From: Oscillospiraceae bacterium
Lineage (GTDB): Bacteria; Bacillota_A; Clostridia; Oscillospirales; Oscillospiraceae
Length of the DNA stretch: 11,990 bases
Direction of reading: 5' to 3'
Assembly: GCA_017396725.1 (NCBI GenBank)
Contig: JAFQLA010000126.1
Span: 1 to 11,990 of the forward strand
The translations under genes were made by a program, and so were the position numbers. The notes beneath the pieces were generated by a model. It saw only the letters and a list, made by a program, of their open reading frames with translations. It did not search any database and was not told the DNA's origin. Positions 1-6,619 of the stretch are shown one piece after another. Position 1 is the stretch's first letter, and each line of letters opens with the position of its first letter.

Positions 1-176
1 CTGCTTTCATGACCCTCGCCATCATGCCTCTGACCTACAACCTCTCCTACGGTATTGCCTTCGGTTTGATTGCTTTCGTCTTTGTAAAGCTCTTCACCGG
101 CAAGGTCAAAGAGATCAACATCGGCACTTGGGTCATCACTATTCTCTTTACCCTCATGTTCTTCCTGACCCGTTGA
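1..176 (+). CDS. NCS2-family purine permease, C-terminal fragment
   Basis: Only the last 57 codons are present; the reading frame starts at base 3 and ends with TGA at 174-176. The peptide is almost wholly hydrophobic. It starts with a segment reading AFMTLAIMPLTYNLSYGIAFG, then a second membrane span, a short basic loop (KLFTGKVKEINI) and a final span ending FFLTR. The phrase MPLTYNLSYGIAFG closely resembles the last helices of AzgA/PbuG-type guanine-hypoxanthine and adenine permeases of the NCS2 superfamily, proton-coupled importers of purine bases. The family is inferred from this tail alone, so the substrate cannot be assigned. The gene is closed by an intrinsic terminator about 20 bases downstream, so it is not co-transcribed with the following MATE gene. 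Confidence 0.7.
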   Translation, partial: AFMTLAIMPLTYNLSYGIAFGLIAFVFVKLFTGKVKEINIGTWVITILFTLMFFLTR

Positions 177-197
177 TTTTCTTCCGTTTACGGCAAA

Positions 198-238
198 AAA
201 AGAGCGAATGCTTTTAGCATTCGCTCTTTTCCTTTTTT
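198..238 (+). terminator. Intrinsic terminator of the purine permease gene
   Basis: A perfect 11-bp stem (AGAGCGAATGC at 201-211 with GCATTCGCTCT at 217-227) has a 5-base loop and three further A-T pairs at its base. It is followed by a T-rich tract up to about 240. This is a textbook rho-independent terminator, placed 21 bases after the permease stop codon. Confidence 0.9.
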
Positions 239-255
239 TTACCGCGTATTATAAT
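227..255 (+). promoter_or_regulatory. Putative promoter of the MATE gene
   Basis: A perfect -10 hexamer TATAAT lies at 250-255, about 30 bases before the chosen start codon. The position 17 bases upstream reads TTTTCC (227-232), a poor -35 that overlaps the T tract of the preceding terminator. Transcription would start near 262 and give a very short leader containing the ribosome-binding site. The -10 is convincing; the -35 is not. Confidence 0.4.
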
Positions 256-284
256 AGATGCACCAAAAGAAAGGAGAGGCAGCT

Positions 285-1655
285 ATGGCAGAGAGAAACC
301 ACAGCATCGATATGTGTTCCGGTTCCCTTTGGGACAAGATCCTTCTTTTCGCCCTGCCGCTGATGCTCTCCAGCATTCTGCAGCTTCTTTTCAATGCCGC
401 GGATGTCGTGGTGGTAGGGCGTTACGCAGGCAACGAATCCCTCGCTGCCGTGGGCTCCACCACACCTATCATTCACCTTGTTGTAAATCTCTTTACCGGC
501 CTCAGCGTGGGTGCCAACGTGCTGGTAGCCCGGGATATCGGCGGCGGCAATAAAGATCGCGTCTCCCGCTGCGTGCACACCTCGATCCTGCTGGCCCTTA
601 TCTGCGGCGCAGTCCTTGCCGCTCTCAGTTCTTTCTTCGCCCCCACTATCCTCAGCTGGACCTCCTCCCCCGGAGATGTAGTGGGGCTTGCCACGCTGTA
701 CCTTCGCATCTATTTCCTGGGCATTCCCGCCACCATGGTTTACAACTTCGGCGCCGCCATCCTTCGCGCGCGGGGTGATACCCGCCGCCCTCTGTACTAT
801 CTTACCGCGTCAGGCATCATCAATGTGGCGCTGAATCTTTTCTTTGTTATCGTATTGGAAATGGATGTGGCAGGCGTAGCTCTTGCCACCATCATCTCTC
901 AGTATGTCTCCGCGGCGCTTGTTGTTCTTTGCCTGATGCGGGAAACGAGCTGCGTGCATCTGGATCTTAAAAAGCTGGCCCTTGACCGCACCATGATTTT
1001 GCAGATCCTGCAGGTAGGTCTCCCCGCAGGCATTCAAAGCTCACTTTTCTCCATCTCCAATGTGGCCATTCAGACAGGTCTCAACTCTTTTGACGATTCC
1101 ACTCTTCTTGCCGCCTGCTCAGCGGCGCTGAGTATTGAGGGTTTCCTTTTTGTGGGAACCAACGCTTTCCATCAGGCCGCCATCTCCTTCGTGGGACAGA
1201 ACTACGGCGCAGGCATCCAAAAACGCGCCGAGCGATGCGTTGCCCTTTGCAATTTTTATACCATTGCGGTGGGGCTTCTCCTTGGCAACCTCGCCTACTA
1301 TTTCGGTGAAACTCTGGTGGGTTTTTACGCCCCCGGCGAAGAAGAGGTCATCGCCCTTGCTATGGTGCGCCTTTCCTACTTCGGCTATTACTATTTCCTC
1401 TGCGGTGTGCAGGACACCATGGCAGGCGCTCTGCGCGGCCTTGGCTATTCGCTGCTGCCTACGATCCTTTCTCTTTTGAGCATCTGTGCTTTCCGCCTTG
1501 TATGGATCAACACAGCTTTTGTCCGCTTCCACACCCCTGAAACGCTCTATCTTTCCTACCCCGTCTCCTGGGTCATTGCCACGGTCCTGCAGGTGAGCGC
1601 CTATTTCCTGGTCCGAAAACGGGCCTTCGCCAAACTCGCACTAAAAGAAAAATGA
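285..1655 (+). CDS. MATE-family multidrug/cation efflux transporter
   Basis: A 456-residue integral membrane protein of the MATE family, which uses Na+ or H+ gradients to expel drugs or metabolites. An ATG nine codons upstream (258) is in frame, but only the ATG at 285 has a good ribosome-binding site (AAGGAGAGG at 271-279, 5 bases away), so 285 was chosen. Two homologous halves are visible. The first opens with LLFALPLMLSSILQLLFNAADVV at about residues 20-42, and its conserved RARGDTRRP segment is at 161-169. The second half contains GLPAGIQSS, then FVGQNYGAG, and a matching LRGLGYSLLPT near the end. Length is normal for the family (about 450). It resembles the clostridial NorM/DinF/MepA-like group; substrate cannot be told from sequence. 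It stands alone, flanked by terminators on both sides, and converges with the DUF1643 gene. Lysine codons mix AAA and AAG, unlike hppA. Confidence 0.93.
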   Translation: MAERNHSIDMCSGSLWDKILLFALPLMLSSILQLLFNAADVVVVGRYAGNESLAAVGSTTPIIHLVVNLFTGLSVGANVLVARDIGGGNKDRVSRCVHTSILLALICGAVLAALSSFFAPTILSWTSSPGDVVGLATLYLRIYFLGIPATMVYNFGAAILRARGDTRRPLYYLTASGIINVALNLFFVIVLEMDVAGVALATIISQYVSAALVVLCLMRETSCVHLDLKKLALDRTMILQILQVGLPAGIQSSLFSISNVAIQTGLNSFDDSTLLAACSAALSIEGFLFVGTNAFHQAAISFVGQNYGAGIQKRAERCVALCNFYTIAVGLLLGNLAYYFGETLVGFYAPGEEEVIALAMVRLSYFGYYYFLCGVQDTMAGALRGLGYSLLPTILSLLSICAFRLVWINTAFVRFHTPETLYLSYPVSWVIATVLQVSAYFLVRKRAFAKLALKEK

Positions 1656-1681
1656 GATGCCTGAGGCATCTCATTTTTTTA
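1643..1681. terminator. Bidirectional terminator containing both convergent stop codons
   Basis: AATGAGATGCC (1651-1661) pairs perfectly with GGCATCTCATT (1665-1675) around a TGA loop. A T run follows to 1680 on the plus strand, and an A-rich run (1642-1652) precedes it, which is a T tract on the minus strand. The MATE stop (1653-1655) lies in the left arm and the DUF1643 stop (1671-1673) in the right arm, so one hairpin serves both transcripts. Confidence 0.88.
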
Positions 1682-2300
1682 TGCTTTCCAAATATTCTTC
1701 CACGGGGAAATCTTCTACCGGAGAGGTCGCCTTGAGATACAGCGGGTGGTGAGGGTGGCCCGCCTTGGAGCGTTTGCCCGCGCAAAGCCATCTGGCACCG
1801 TAGCGCTTGCCGATATCCACCATCTCTTCCACGCACAGCGGAAGGTAGTCCCGCTTTTCAATGATGGTGCCCCATGCCGCCCAGACAGCAGGCGCGTTCC
1901 CCGGCGCCACGCCCTTAAGAATATGCTCAAAGGCCAGCATATTTTCCTTGTGCAGTTCCCGGTTCCATGTGTGATCCATATCGTCGGGACGGGTGGCGCG
2001 CTGCGCGTACACATTGAACATGATGAAACTGTCAAACCCGTTGCCGGCGGCAATACGGGAAACCGACTGCAGCGTGGGATCCAGCCTGTCAGGCTCTGCG
2101 GTAGAGGGGTTGATGCCGATGCAGATCAGCGGATTTTTCCCGTAGGTGCCCAGAATATAACGGTACTCGGAATAGAAATTGGGCACATAGAGCCACTTGG
2201 CTGTGTCGTATCCCACATCGGTTTGCGCCAAAGAGCGGCTGAGGGCATCGTCAAAACGAAGGATCTCTACCTCGCAGGATTCACAAAGAGGAACATGCAT
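1671..2300 (-). CDS. DUF1643-domain protein of unknown function
   Basis: A 209-residue soluble protein matching the DUF1643 family, whose biochemical role is not established. Recognisable signature blocks are CIGINPSTAEPDRLDPT (60-76; the family hallmark is an INPSTA block followed by a D-PT), FNVYAQRAT (95-103), AAWG (141-144) and GHPHHPLYL (181-189). The N terminus carries a CESC pair (6-9) that could bind metal, but there is no second pair, so this is weak. Start: the ATG at 2300 has an AAGGAG site at 2308-2313 (minus strand) with 7 bases spacing. That site overlaps the TAA stop of the upstream LysR gene, leaving only 11 bases between the two genes, so they are very likely co-transcribed and possibly translationally coupled. 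Its stop lies inside the shared terminator stem. DUF1643 genes occur in chromosomal and mobile contexts; nothing here suggests mobility. Confidence 0.85.
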   Translation of the reverse strand: MHVPLCESCEVEILRFDDALSRSLAQTDVGYDTAKWLYVPNFYSEYRYILGTYGKNPLICIGINPSTAEPDRLDPTLQSVSRIAAGNGFDSFIMFNVYAQRATRPDDMDHTWNRELHKENMLAFEHILKGVAPGNAPAVWAAWGTIIEKRDYLPLCVEEMVDIGKRYGARWLCAGKRSKAGHPHHPLYLKATSPVEDFPVEEYLESIKK

Positions 2301-2311
2301 ATTCTCTCTCC

Positions 2312-3193
2312 TTATTTCATATCCTTATCTGCCACATAGCTGCGCAGATACGCGATAAAGCGCTGCACCGCAGGGGGCGCCTTTTTAAGAGAAGGCAGCG
2401 CCACGCCCAGCATGATCTCCTCACTGGGTTCCAAAGGCAGCAGCACCACATCGTTTTCGCGGCCTACAGTGGCAAGCTCATTGAGAACGCCAATGCCAAG
2501 TCCGTTCTGCACCATGGAAATAGCGGCGGCATCTTCGCCTGTGGAGTAGCGGACATTGGGAGTAATATGATGCTTATCCATCACCCGCATGATATCGTAG
2601 TCATAGCCGGCGGCGGGCATGATAAACCGCTCGCTGCGGCAAAGCTCAATGGGGAAGCTCTTGTCCCCCGCTCTGGGGTGATCCTTGGGCAGCACCGCCA
2701 CCATGCGGTCACTGCGCAGAGAAATCCACTCGTTGGAGCTGCCGGGCTGGTAGCTGTAGAGACAGAAGTCCACACGGTGTTCATCCAGCAGCTCATCCAG
2801 CTGCTGATGCACGCCTTCCAAAATCATGATATGTACATTGGGGAAGTCCCGCTCAAAAGCCTTGATGACCTCGGGCAGCCAACTCACAGCGATGCTGAAA
2901 TAAGTGCCGATATGGATCGTACCCGTGGCAATACCGCAGATATCGGAGGTCACCTGATTGAGCTGCTCCTCCCAGCGCACCAATTCACGCAGTACCGGCA
3001 CGATGCGCTCACCGTCCGGCGTAGGACGCACGCCTTTGCGGCTGCGGATGAGAAGCGGAAATCCCATTTCACTCTCCAGCGTGTTCATCATATGAACGAT
3101 ACCGGAGGGCGTATATCCCAGCGCATCTGCCACGCGGGAAAAACTGCCGGCATCCACTGCCTGCAAAAATACCTTGTACTTGTTGATATCCAT
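2312..3193 (-). CDS. LysR-type transcriptional regulator
   Basis: A 293-residue protein with the usual LysR-type size and plan. Residues 1-60 form a winged helix-turn-helix (MDINKYKVFLQAVDAGSFSR, then VADALGYTPSGIVHMMNTLE, and a wing ending RPTPDGE). The rest, from about residue 90, is a periplasmic-binding-protein-like effector domain (IHIGTYFSIAVSWLPEVIKA; later GLGIGVLNELA). The ATG at 3193 is preceded on the minus strand by GGAGGGG (3203-3209), 9 bases away. A promoter with its -35 inside a perfect inverted repeat (3302-3322) lies upstream, pointing to autoregulation. The gene is divergent from hppA and is followed by DUF1643 in the same operon. The effector and true targets cannot be read from sequence. 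By analogy with LysR regulators, one target may be the divergent gene hppA. Confidence 0.92.
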   Translation of the reverse strand: MDINKYKVFLQAVDAGSFSRVADALGYTPSGIVHMMNTLESEMGFPLLIRSRKGVRPTPDGERIVPVLRELVRWEEQLNQVTSDICGIATGTIHIGTYFSIAVSWLPEVIKAFERDFPNVHIMILEGVHQQLDELLDEHRVDFCLYSYQPGSSNEWISLRSDRMVAVLPKDHPRAGDKSFPIELCRSERFIMPAAGYDYDIMRVMDKHHITPNVRYSTGEDAAAISMVQNGLGIGVLNELATVGRENDVVLLPLEPSEEIMLGVALPSLKKAPPAVQRFIAYLRSYVADKDMK

Positions 3194-3282
3194 ACGAAAG
3201 CGCCCCTCCGTTTCTTTTTATCTGATGTGAAACATTTTCATGTCCACCATTACAAATCGTCTCTTTTTTTACATCCACCGCT

Positions 3283-3311
3283 ATTGTATACTAAGAATAA
3301 TCAAATTACAA
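3283..3311 (-). promoter_or_regulatory. Promoter of the LysR-DUF1643 operon
   Basis: Read on the minus strand, TTGTAA (3306-3311) and TACAAT (3283-3288) are separated by exactly 17 bases, close to sigma-A consensus (4/6 and 5/6). The -35 hexamer lies inside the inverted repeat at 3302-3322, so a protein bound there would block RNA polymerase. The predicted leader is about 80 bases. Confidence 0.6.
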
Positions 3312-3322
3312 TCGGTAATTTG
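3302..3322. promoter_or_regulatory. Perfect inverted repeat, likely LysR-type operator
   Basis: CAAATTA (3302-3308), a 7-base spacer and TAATTTG (3316-3322) form a perfect 7-bp inverted repeat. It contains the T-N11-A core and ATTA-N7-TAAT layout typical of LysR-family boxes. It sits between the divergent LysR and hppA genes, on the LysR -35 element. The binder is inferred to be the adjacent regulator. Confidence 0.65.
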
Positions 3323-3360
3323 GCTTTTTACAACTTCCTTTTTTCTGCCGCTATGGGATT

Positions 3361-3389
3361 TTGGTATTCTCCCTGTCTGACGGCATTAT
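3361..3389 (+). promoter_or_regulatory. Candidate hppA promoter
   Basis: TTGGTA (3361-3366) and CATTAT (3384-3389) are spaced by 17 bases, each matching 4 of 6 consensus positions. This would give a purine-rich leader of about 70 bases. The match is modest for a gene whose codon usage implies heavy expression, so another start could be used. For example, a TATACT at 3287-3292 lies opposite the LysR promoter. Confidence 0.35.
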
Positions 3390-3468
3390 CAATAAGCCCC
3401 GCAATCGGACAAAAAACCAAATTGAGAAATATTGAGAAAAATAAAAAAGAGAAAAGAGGTAAAAACAA

Positions 3469-5577
3469 ATGAGTTCTTTGGTTTACACCCTGGCTCTCTG
3501 CGTTGTCGTTCTGGCTCTTGCTTATGTCGCATTCAATTACATGCGCATTAAGAAGATGAAGGAAGGCACCGATGAGATGATCGAAATGGCCGGTATCATC
3601 CGCTCCGGTTCCGACGCTTTCATGCTCACCGAGTACAAGACCATTTCTGTTGTAGTTGCAGTTATTGCAATTGTCTTCTCCCTGTTCATTGAAGCTACTT
3701 CCGGCATCACCTTCCTGATGGGTGCCTGCATGTCCACCGCAGTTTGCGTGCTGGGTATGAAGAGCGCTACCTATGCAAACGTTCGCACTTCCAACACCGC
3801 TCGCGAAACCATGTCCATCGGCGAAACCGTTAAGGTTGCTCTTTGCGGCGGCTCCGTTTCCGGCGTTGCTGTTCAGGGCTTTGGTCTTCTGGGCCTGCTG
3901 ATCATCGTTCTGGCATGGGGCGTTGAACCCGGTGCTACCGGCAGCGGTCTCGTTGCCAACCTGGAATGCAACCCCTCCATCATGCGCATCAGCACCTATT
4001 CTCTGGGCTGCTCCATCGTTGCTATGTTCAACCGTGTTGCAGGCGGTAACTACACCAAGGCAGCAGACATCTCCGCCGACATTCTCGGCAAGATCCGTCA
4101 TGACCTGCCCGAAGACGACAGCCGCGTTCCCAACGTAGTAGCTGACTTCATCGGCGACAACGTTAACGACATCGCCGGCAACTGCTCCGACCTTCTGGAA
4201 AGCTTTGTTGCTACTGTTTCCGCTTCCATCATGATCGCTGTTACCCTCTTCAACAAGGGTACCATCGCTGAAGATCTTCTCTCTGCTTCCATCATCTATC
4301 CCATCATGATCGCCGGTCTGGGCCTCCTGTCCTGCGTCATCGGCCTCTTCATCGCTTCTGTGAAGAAGATGGGTGACGATCCTTCCAAGGAACTGAACCT
4401 GGCTACTTACATCTCCGCAGGTCTCACTCTGATTTTCGCTCTGGCTGCAAGCTATCTGGTATTCGGCAAGGCCGCTCATCCCGAATTCGCATTCGGCTGG
4501 ATCTCCCCCTGGATCGCAAGCGTTCTGGGTATTGCCAGCGGCGTAGCCATCGGCGCTATCACCGAATACTACACCTCCGCTGACTACAAGCCCACTCAGA
4601 AGCTGGCTGAAATGGCTCCCGAAGGCGAAGCTTTCGTTATCACCAAGGGCGACGCTATCGGCTCCCGTTCCGCTCTGGCTCCCATCCTGCTCATCGGTAT
4701 CTGCCTCTTCATCTCCGGCCATATCTGCGGCACCTACGGTATCGCAATCTCCGCTCTGGGTATGCTCTCCTTTGTAGCTACCACCGTTTCCATCGACGCT
4801 TTCGGCCCCATCGCCGACAATGCCGGCGGCCTTGCAGAATCCTGCCACCTGCCTGCTGACGTCCGCGTGATCACCGACAAGCTGGACTCCGTTGGCAACA
4901 CCACCGCTGCTATCGGTAAGGGCTTCGCTATCGGCTCTGCAGCATTCGCTACCGTATCCCTCATCACCGCTTACGTTGGCGGTTATTCCTCCGGCGAACC
5001 CATCCTGAACATGGCTTCCTTCGTAGTAGTAGCCGGCGGTATCATCGGCGGCGCTCTGGTTGAATACTTCTCCGCAATGCTCACCGACAACACCATCGAC
5101 GCTGCTAAGCTCATGGCTAATGAAGGCGATAAGCTTCTCTCCATCCCCGGCGTGCTGGAAGGTACTGTTAAGCCCGACTACAACAAGATGATCCAGACCG
5201 CTACCAAGGTTGCTCTGCAGAAGATGGTATTCCCCTCCATGCTGGCACTCCTCATCCCCGTAGTGGGCGGCTTCCTCTTCGGCGTTGAATTCGTTGGCGG
5301 TATCCTGGTTGGCGCTACCATCTGCGCTATTCCCCGTGCTATCTACATGGGCAACTCCGGCGGCGCATTCGACAATGCCAAGAAGTATGTTGAATCCGGC
5401 TCTCTGAAGGGCCACGGCAAGGGCTCCGCTGCTCACAAGGCAGCCGTTACCGGCGACACCGTTGGCGACACCCGTAAGGACGTTGTCGGCGTAGCTCTGG
5501 ATATCTTCATCAAGGCTATGTCCACCGTTGCCAACACTCTGGTTTCCGTGATCAACAGCTTCACCCTCATCCGCTAA
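3469..5577 (+). CDS. hppA: Membrane-bound, ion-translocating pyrophosphatase (K+-dependent type)
   Basis: A 702-residue polytopic enzyme that hydrolyses pyrophosphate to two phosphates and pumps Na+ and/or H+ out of the cell; family members have about 16 membrane helices. Visible active-site motifs are YTKAAD (195-200) with D204, PEDD (214-217), GDNVND (229-234) with D241 and E244, and the C-terminal GDTVGD plus KD (662-671) after GNSGGAFDNAKKYVE (628-642). GNTTAAIGK (476-484) has Ala at 480, where K+-independent enzymes carry Lys, which predicts K+ dependence. E244 in the DLLES segment corresponds to the ion-gate Glu; ion specificity cannot be decided. Several positions differ from the usual signature: GNYTKAAD rather than GGIFTKAAD, ADFIGDNVND rather than ADNVGDNVGD, and TRKDVVG rather than PFKDTSG. 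The ATG at 3469 follows AGAGGT (3455-3460) with 8 bases spacing. Codon bias is extreme: I saw no AAA among roughly 30 Lys codons, implying high expression. Confidence 0.95.
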   Translation: MSSLVYTLALCVVVLALAYVAFNYMRIKKMKEGTDEMIEMAGIIRSGSDAFMLTEYKTISVVVAVIAIVFSLFIEATSGITFLMGACMSTAVCVLGMKSATYANVRTSNTARETMSIGETVKVALCGGSVSGVAVQGFGLLGLLIIVLAWGVEPGATGSGLVANLECNPSIMRISTYSLGCSIVAMFNRVAGGNYTKAADISADILGKIRHDLPEDDSRVPNVVADFIGDNVNDIAGNCSDLLESFVATVSASIMIAVTLFNKGTIAEDLLSASIIYPIMIAGLGLLSCVIGLFIASVKKMGDDPSKELNLATYISAGLTLIFALAASYLVFGKAAHPEFAFGWISPWIASVLGIASGVAIGAITEYYTSADYKPTQKLAEMAPEGEAFVITKGDAIGSRSALAPILLIGICLFISGHICGTYGIAISALGMLSFVATTVSIDAFGPIADNAGGLAESCHLPADVRVITDKLDSVGNTTAAIGKGFAIGSAAFATVSLITAYVGGYSSGEPILNMASFVVVAGGIIGGALVEYFSAMLTDNTIDAAKLMANEGDKLLSIPGVLEGTVKPDYNKMIQTATKVALQKMVFPSMLALLIPVVGGFLFGVEFVGGILVGATICAIPRAIYMGNSGGAFDNAKKYVESGSLKGHGKGSAAHKAAVTGDTVGDTRKDVVGVALDIFIKAMSTVANTLVSVINSFTLIR

Positions 5578-5589
5578 TCATTGTGTCTC

Positions 5590-5622
5590 AAGGGAGGCCG
5601 GCAATTGCCGACCTCCCTTTTT
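5590..5622 (+). terminator. Intrinsic terminator of hppA
   Basis: AAGGGAGG (5590-5597) pairs with CCTCCCTT (5612-5619). An inner CGGC/GCCG stem (5599-5602 with 5607-5610) extends it past one mismatch, closing on an AATT loop. T residues follow to 5622. It begins 13 bases after the hppA stop. Confidence 0.88.
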
Positions 5623-5653
5623 CCCTGTAATTTCGCGGTTTTTCCTGCACTTT

Positions 5654-5688
5654 GCATATTTTATCGGTTGACTTCGCATATTTATTGA
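5654..5688. repeat. GCATATTT direct repeat around the ABC operon -35; possible ArgR-like site
   Basis: GCATATTT occurs at 5654-5661 and 5676-5683, 22 bases (about two helical turns) apart and on either side of the -35. The second copy lies in TTCGCATATTTATTGA (5673-5688), which resembles an arginine-repressor box (TNTGAATWWWWATTCA) with several mismatches. Placement between -35 and -10 suits a repressor, but the identity is speculative. Confidence 0.3.
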
Positions 5689-5696
5689 AGTATACT
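5668..5696 (+). promoter_or_regulatory. Strong promoter of the amino-acid ABC operon
   Basis: TTGACT (5668-5673) and TATACT (5691-5696) are separated by exactly 17 bases, each 5/6 to consensus. A second perfect TATAAT lies at 5710-5715; its best -35 would be TTGAAG (5685-5690) at a long 19-base spacing, so a tandem weaker promoter is possible. The predicted leader is about 55 bases. Confidence 0.8.
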
Positions 5697-5760
5697 CTTG
5701 AATGTTAAGTATAATGGTTTGGAATGCGCCAAGCCATAAGAAAAAAGGAGACAAATAATC

Positions 5761-6543
5761 ATGAAGAAGATTCTTTCTATCGCTCTGGCACTTATCATGG
5801 TGCTGGCACTGGTTGCTTGCGGCGGCGGCAGCAGCGAAGGCGGCAACGAACTGGGCCTCGTAAACGAAGGCAAGCTCACCATGTCCACCAACGCAGCTTT
5901 CCCCCCCTATGAAATGGTCGCTGACGACGGTTCCTTCGAAGGCATCGACGTTGAGATCGCTGAAGCTATCGCTGAAAAGCTGGGCCTCGAGCTCCAGATC
6001 GATGACATGGGCTTTGATGCCGCTCTGCAGGCCGCTCAGGACGGCAAGAGCGACATCGTCCTCGCAGGCGTTACCGTTACTGACGAGCGTCTGGCTGTTA
6101 TGAACTTCTCCGACACCTATGCTAACGGCGTTCAGGTCGTTATCGTGAAGGAAGGTTCCGAAATCACTCTGGACAACATGGGCGAATACATGATCGGCAC
6201 CCAGCAGGGCACCACCGGTTACATCTACTGCTCTGCCCCTGTTGAAGAAGACGGTTTCGGCGAAGATCACGTCACCCCCTATGACAACGGTGCTTCCGCT
6301 GTTCAGGCTCTGCTGAACGATCAGGTTGACTGCGTCGTTATCGACAACGCACCCGCTCAGGAATTCGTTAAGGCCAACCCCGGCCTCATGATCCTCGACA
6401 CCGAATTCGCTAACGAAGATTATGCTATCGGTATCGCTAAGGACAACACCGCTCTTCTGGAAGCAGTTAACGGCGCCATCGCTGAACTGAAGGAAGAAGG
6501 CAAGCTGCAGGAGATCATCGACAAGTACATCCCCGCCGCTTAA
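5761..6543 (+). CDS. Amino-acid ABC transporter substrate-binding lipoprotein
   Basis: A 260-residue extracellular binding protein of the GlnH/HisJ type (PBP2 fold). It has a lipoprotein signal peptide (residues 1-19, lipobox LVAC with Cys20), so it is probably anchored to the outer face of the membrane. Ligand-site landmarks are AAFPPYE (45-51), FEGIDVEI (59-66), the TDERLAV block with Arg110 (in this family it contacts the ligand carboxylate), GTQQGTTG, and VDCVVIDNAPA with Asp195 (family role: amino-group contact). This indicates a polar or charged amino acid, but the exact substrate cannot be fixed. The ATG at 5761 follows AAGGAG (5745-5750). Permease and ATPase genes follow in the same direction, separated from it by a hairpin. 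Lys is encoded by AAG throughout and the codon bias resembles hppA, consistent with the usual excess of binding protein over membrane parts. Confidence 0.95.
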   Translation: MKKILSIALALIMVLALVACGGGSSEGGNELGLVNEGKLTMSTNAAFPPYEMVADDGSFEGIDVEIAEAIAEKLGLELQIDDMGFDAALQAAQDGKSDIVLAGVTVTDERLAVMNFSDTYANGVQVVIVKEGSEITLDNMGEYMIGTQQGTTGYIYCSAPVEEDGFGEDHVTPYDNGASAVQALLNDQVDCVVIDNAPAQEFVKANPGLMILDTEFANEDYAIGIAKDNTALLEAVNGAIAELKEEGKLQEIIDKYIPAA

Positions 6544-6559
6544 TCTGATTTGCTAAACG

Positions 6560-6593
6560 CTGAAGGAGGGAGGCACCGGCCCCCCTCCTTCGG
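6560..6593 (+). other. Intra-operon hairpin between binding protein and permease
   Basis: GAAGGAGGG (6562-6570) pairs perfectly with CCCTCCTTC (6583-6591), extended by C-G and U-G pairs, around a GC-rich 12-base loop. No T run follows (GGTTCTCC), so it is not a good rho-independent terminator. More likely it stabilises the 3' end of the upstream message or causes partial termination or processing, lowering permease/ATPase output. Confidence 0.65.
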
Positions 6594-6619
6594 TTCTCCA
6601 CAAGAAAGGAGGCCCTCCA

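Noticed and set aside
258..284. Upstream ATG for the MATE gene
   Set aside because: It lies 3 bases after the -10 hexamer, likely before the transcription start, and lacks a ribosome-binding site; the ATG at 285 has a good one.
3328..5436. A 702-codon open frame antisense to hppA
   Set aside because: It arises from the strong codon bias of hppA. Its product is low-complexity (Asp, Gly, His, Asn, Cys rich) with no domain, no ribosome-binding site of note, and it opposes an unmistakable gene. The equal length to hppA is coincidence.
6560..6593. Hairpin after the binding-protein gene as a full intrinsic terminator
   Set aside because: No U tract follows the stem and I see no promoter before the permease, so the permease and ATPase need read-through from the upstream promoter.
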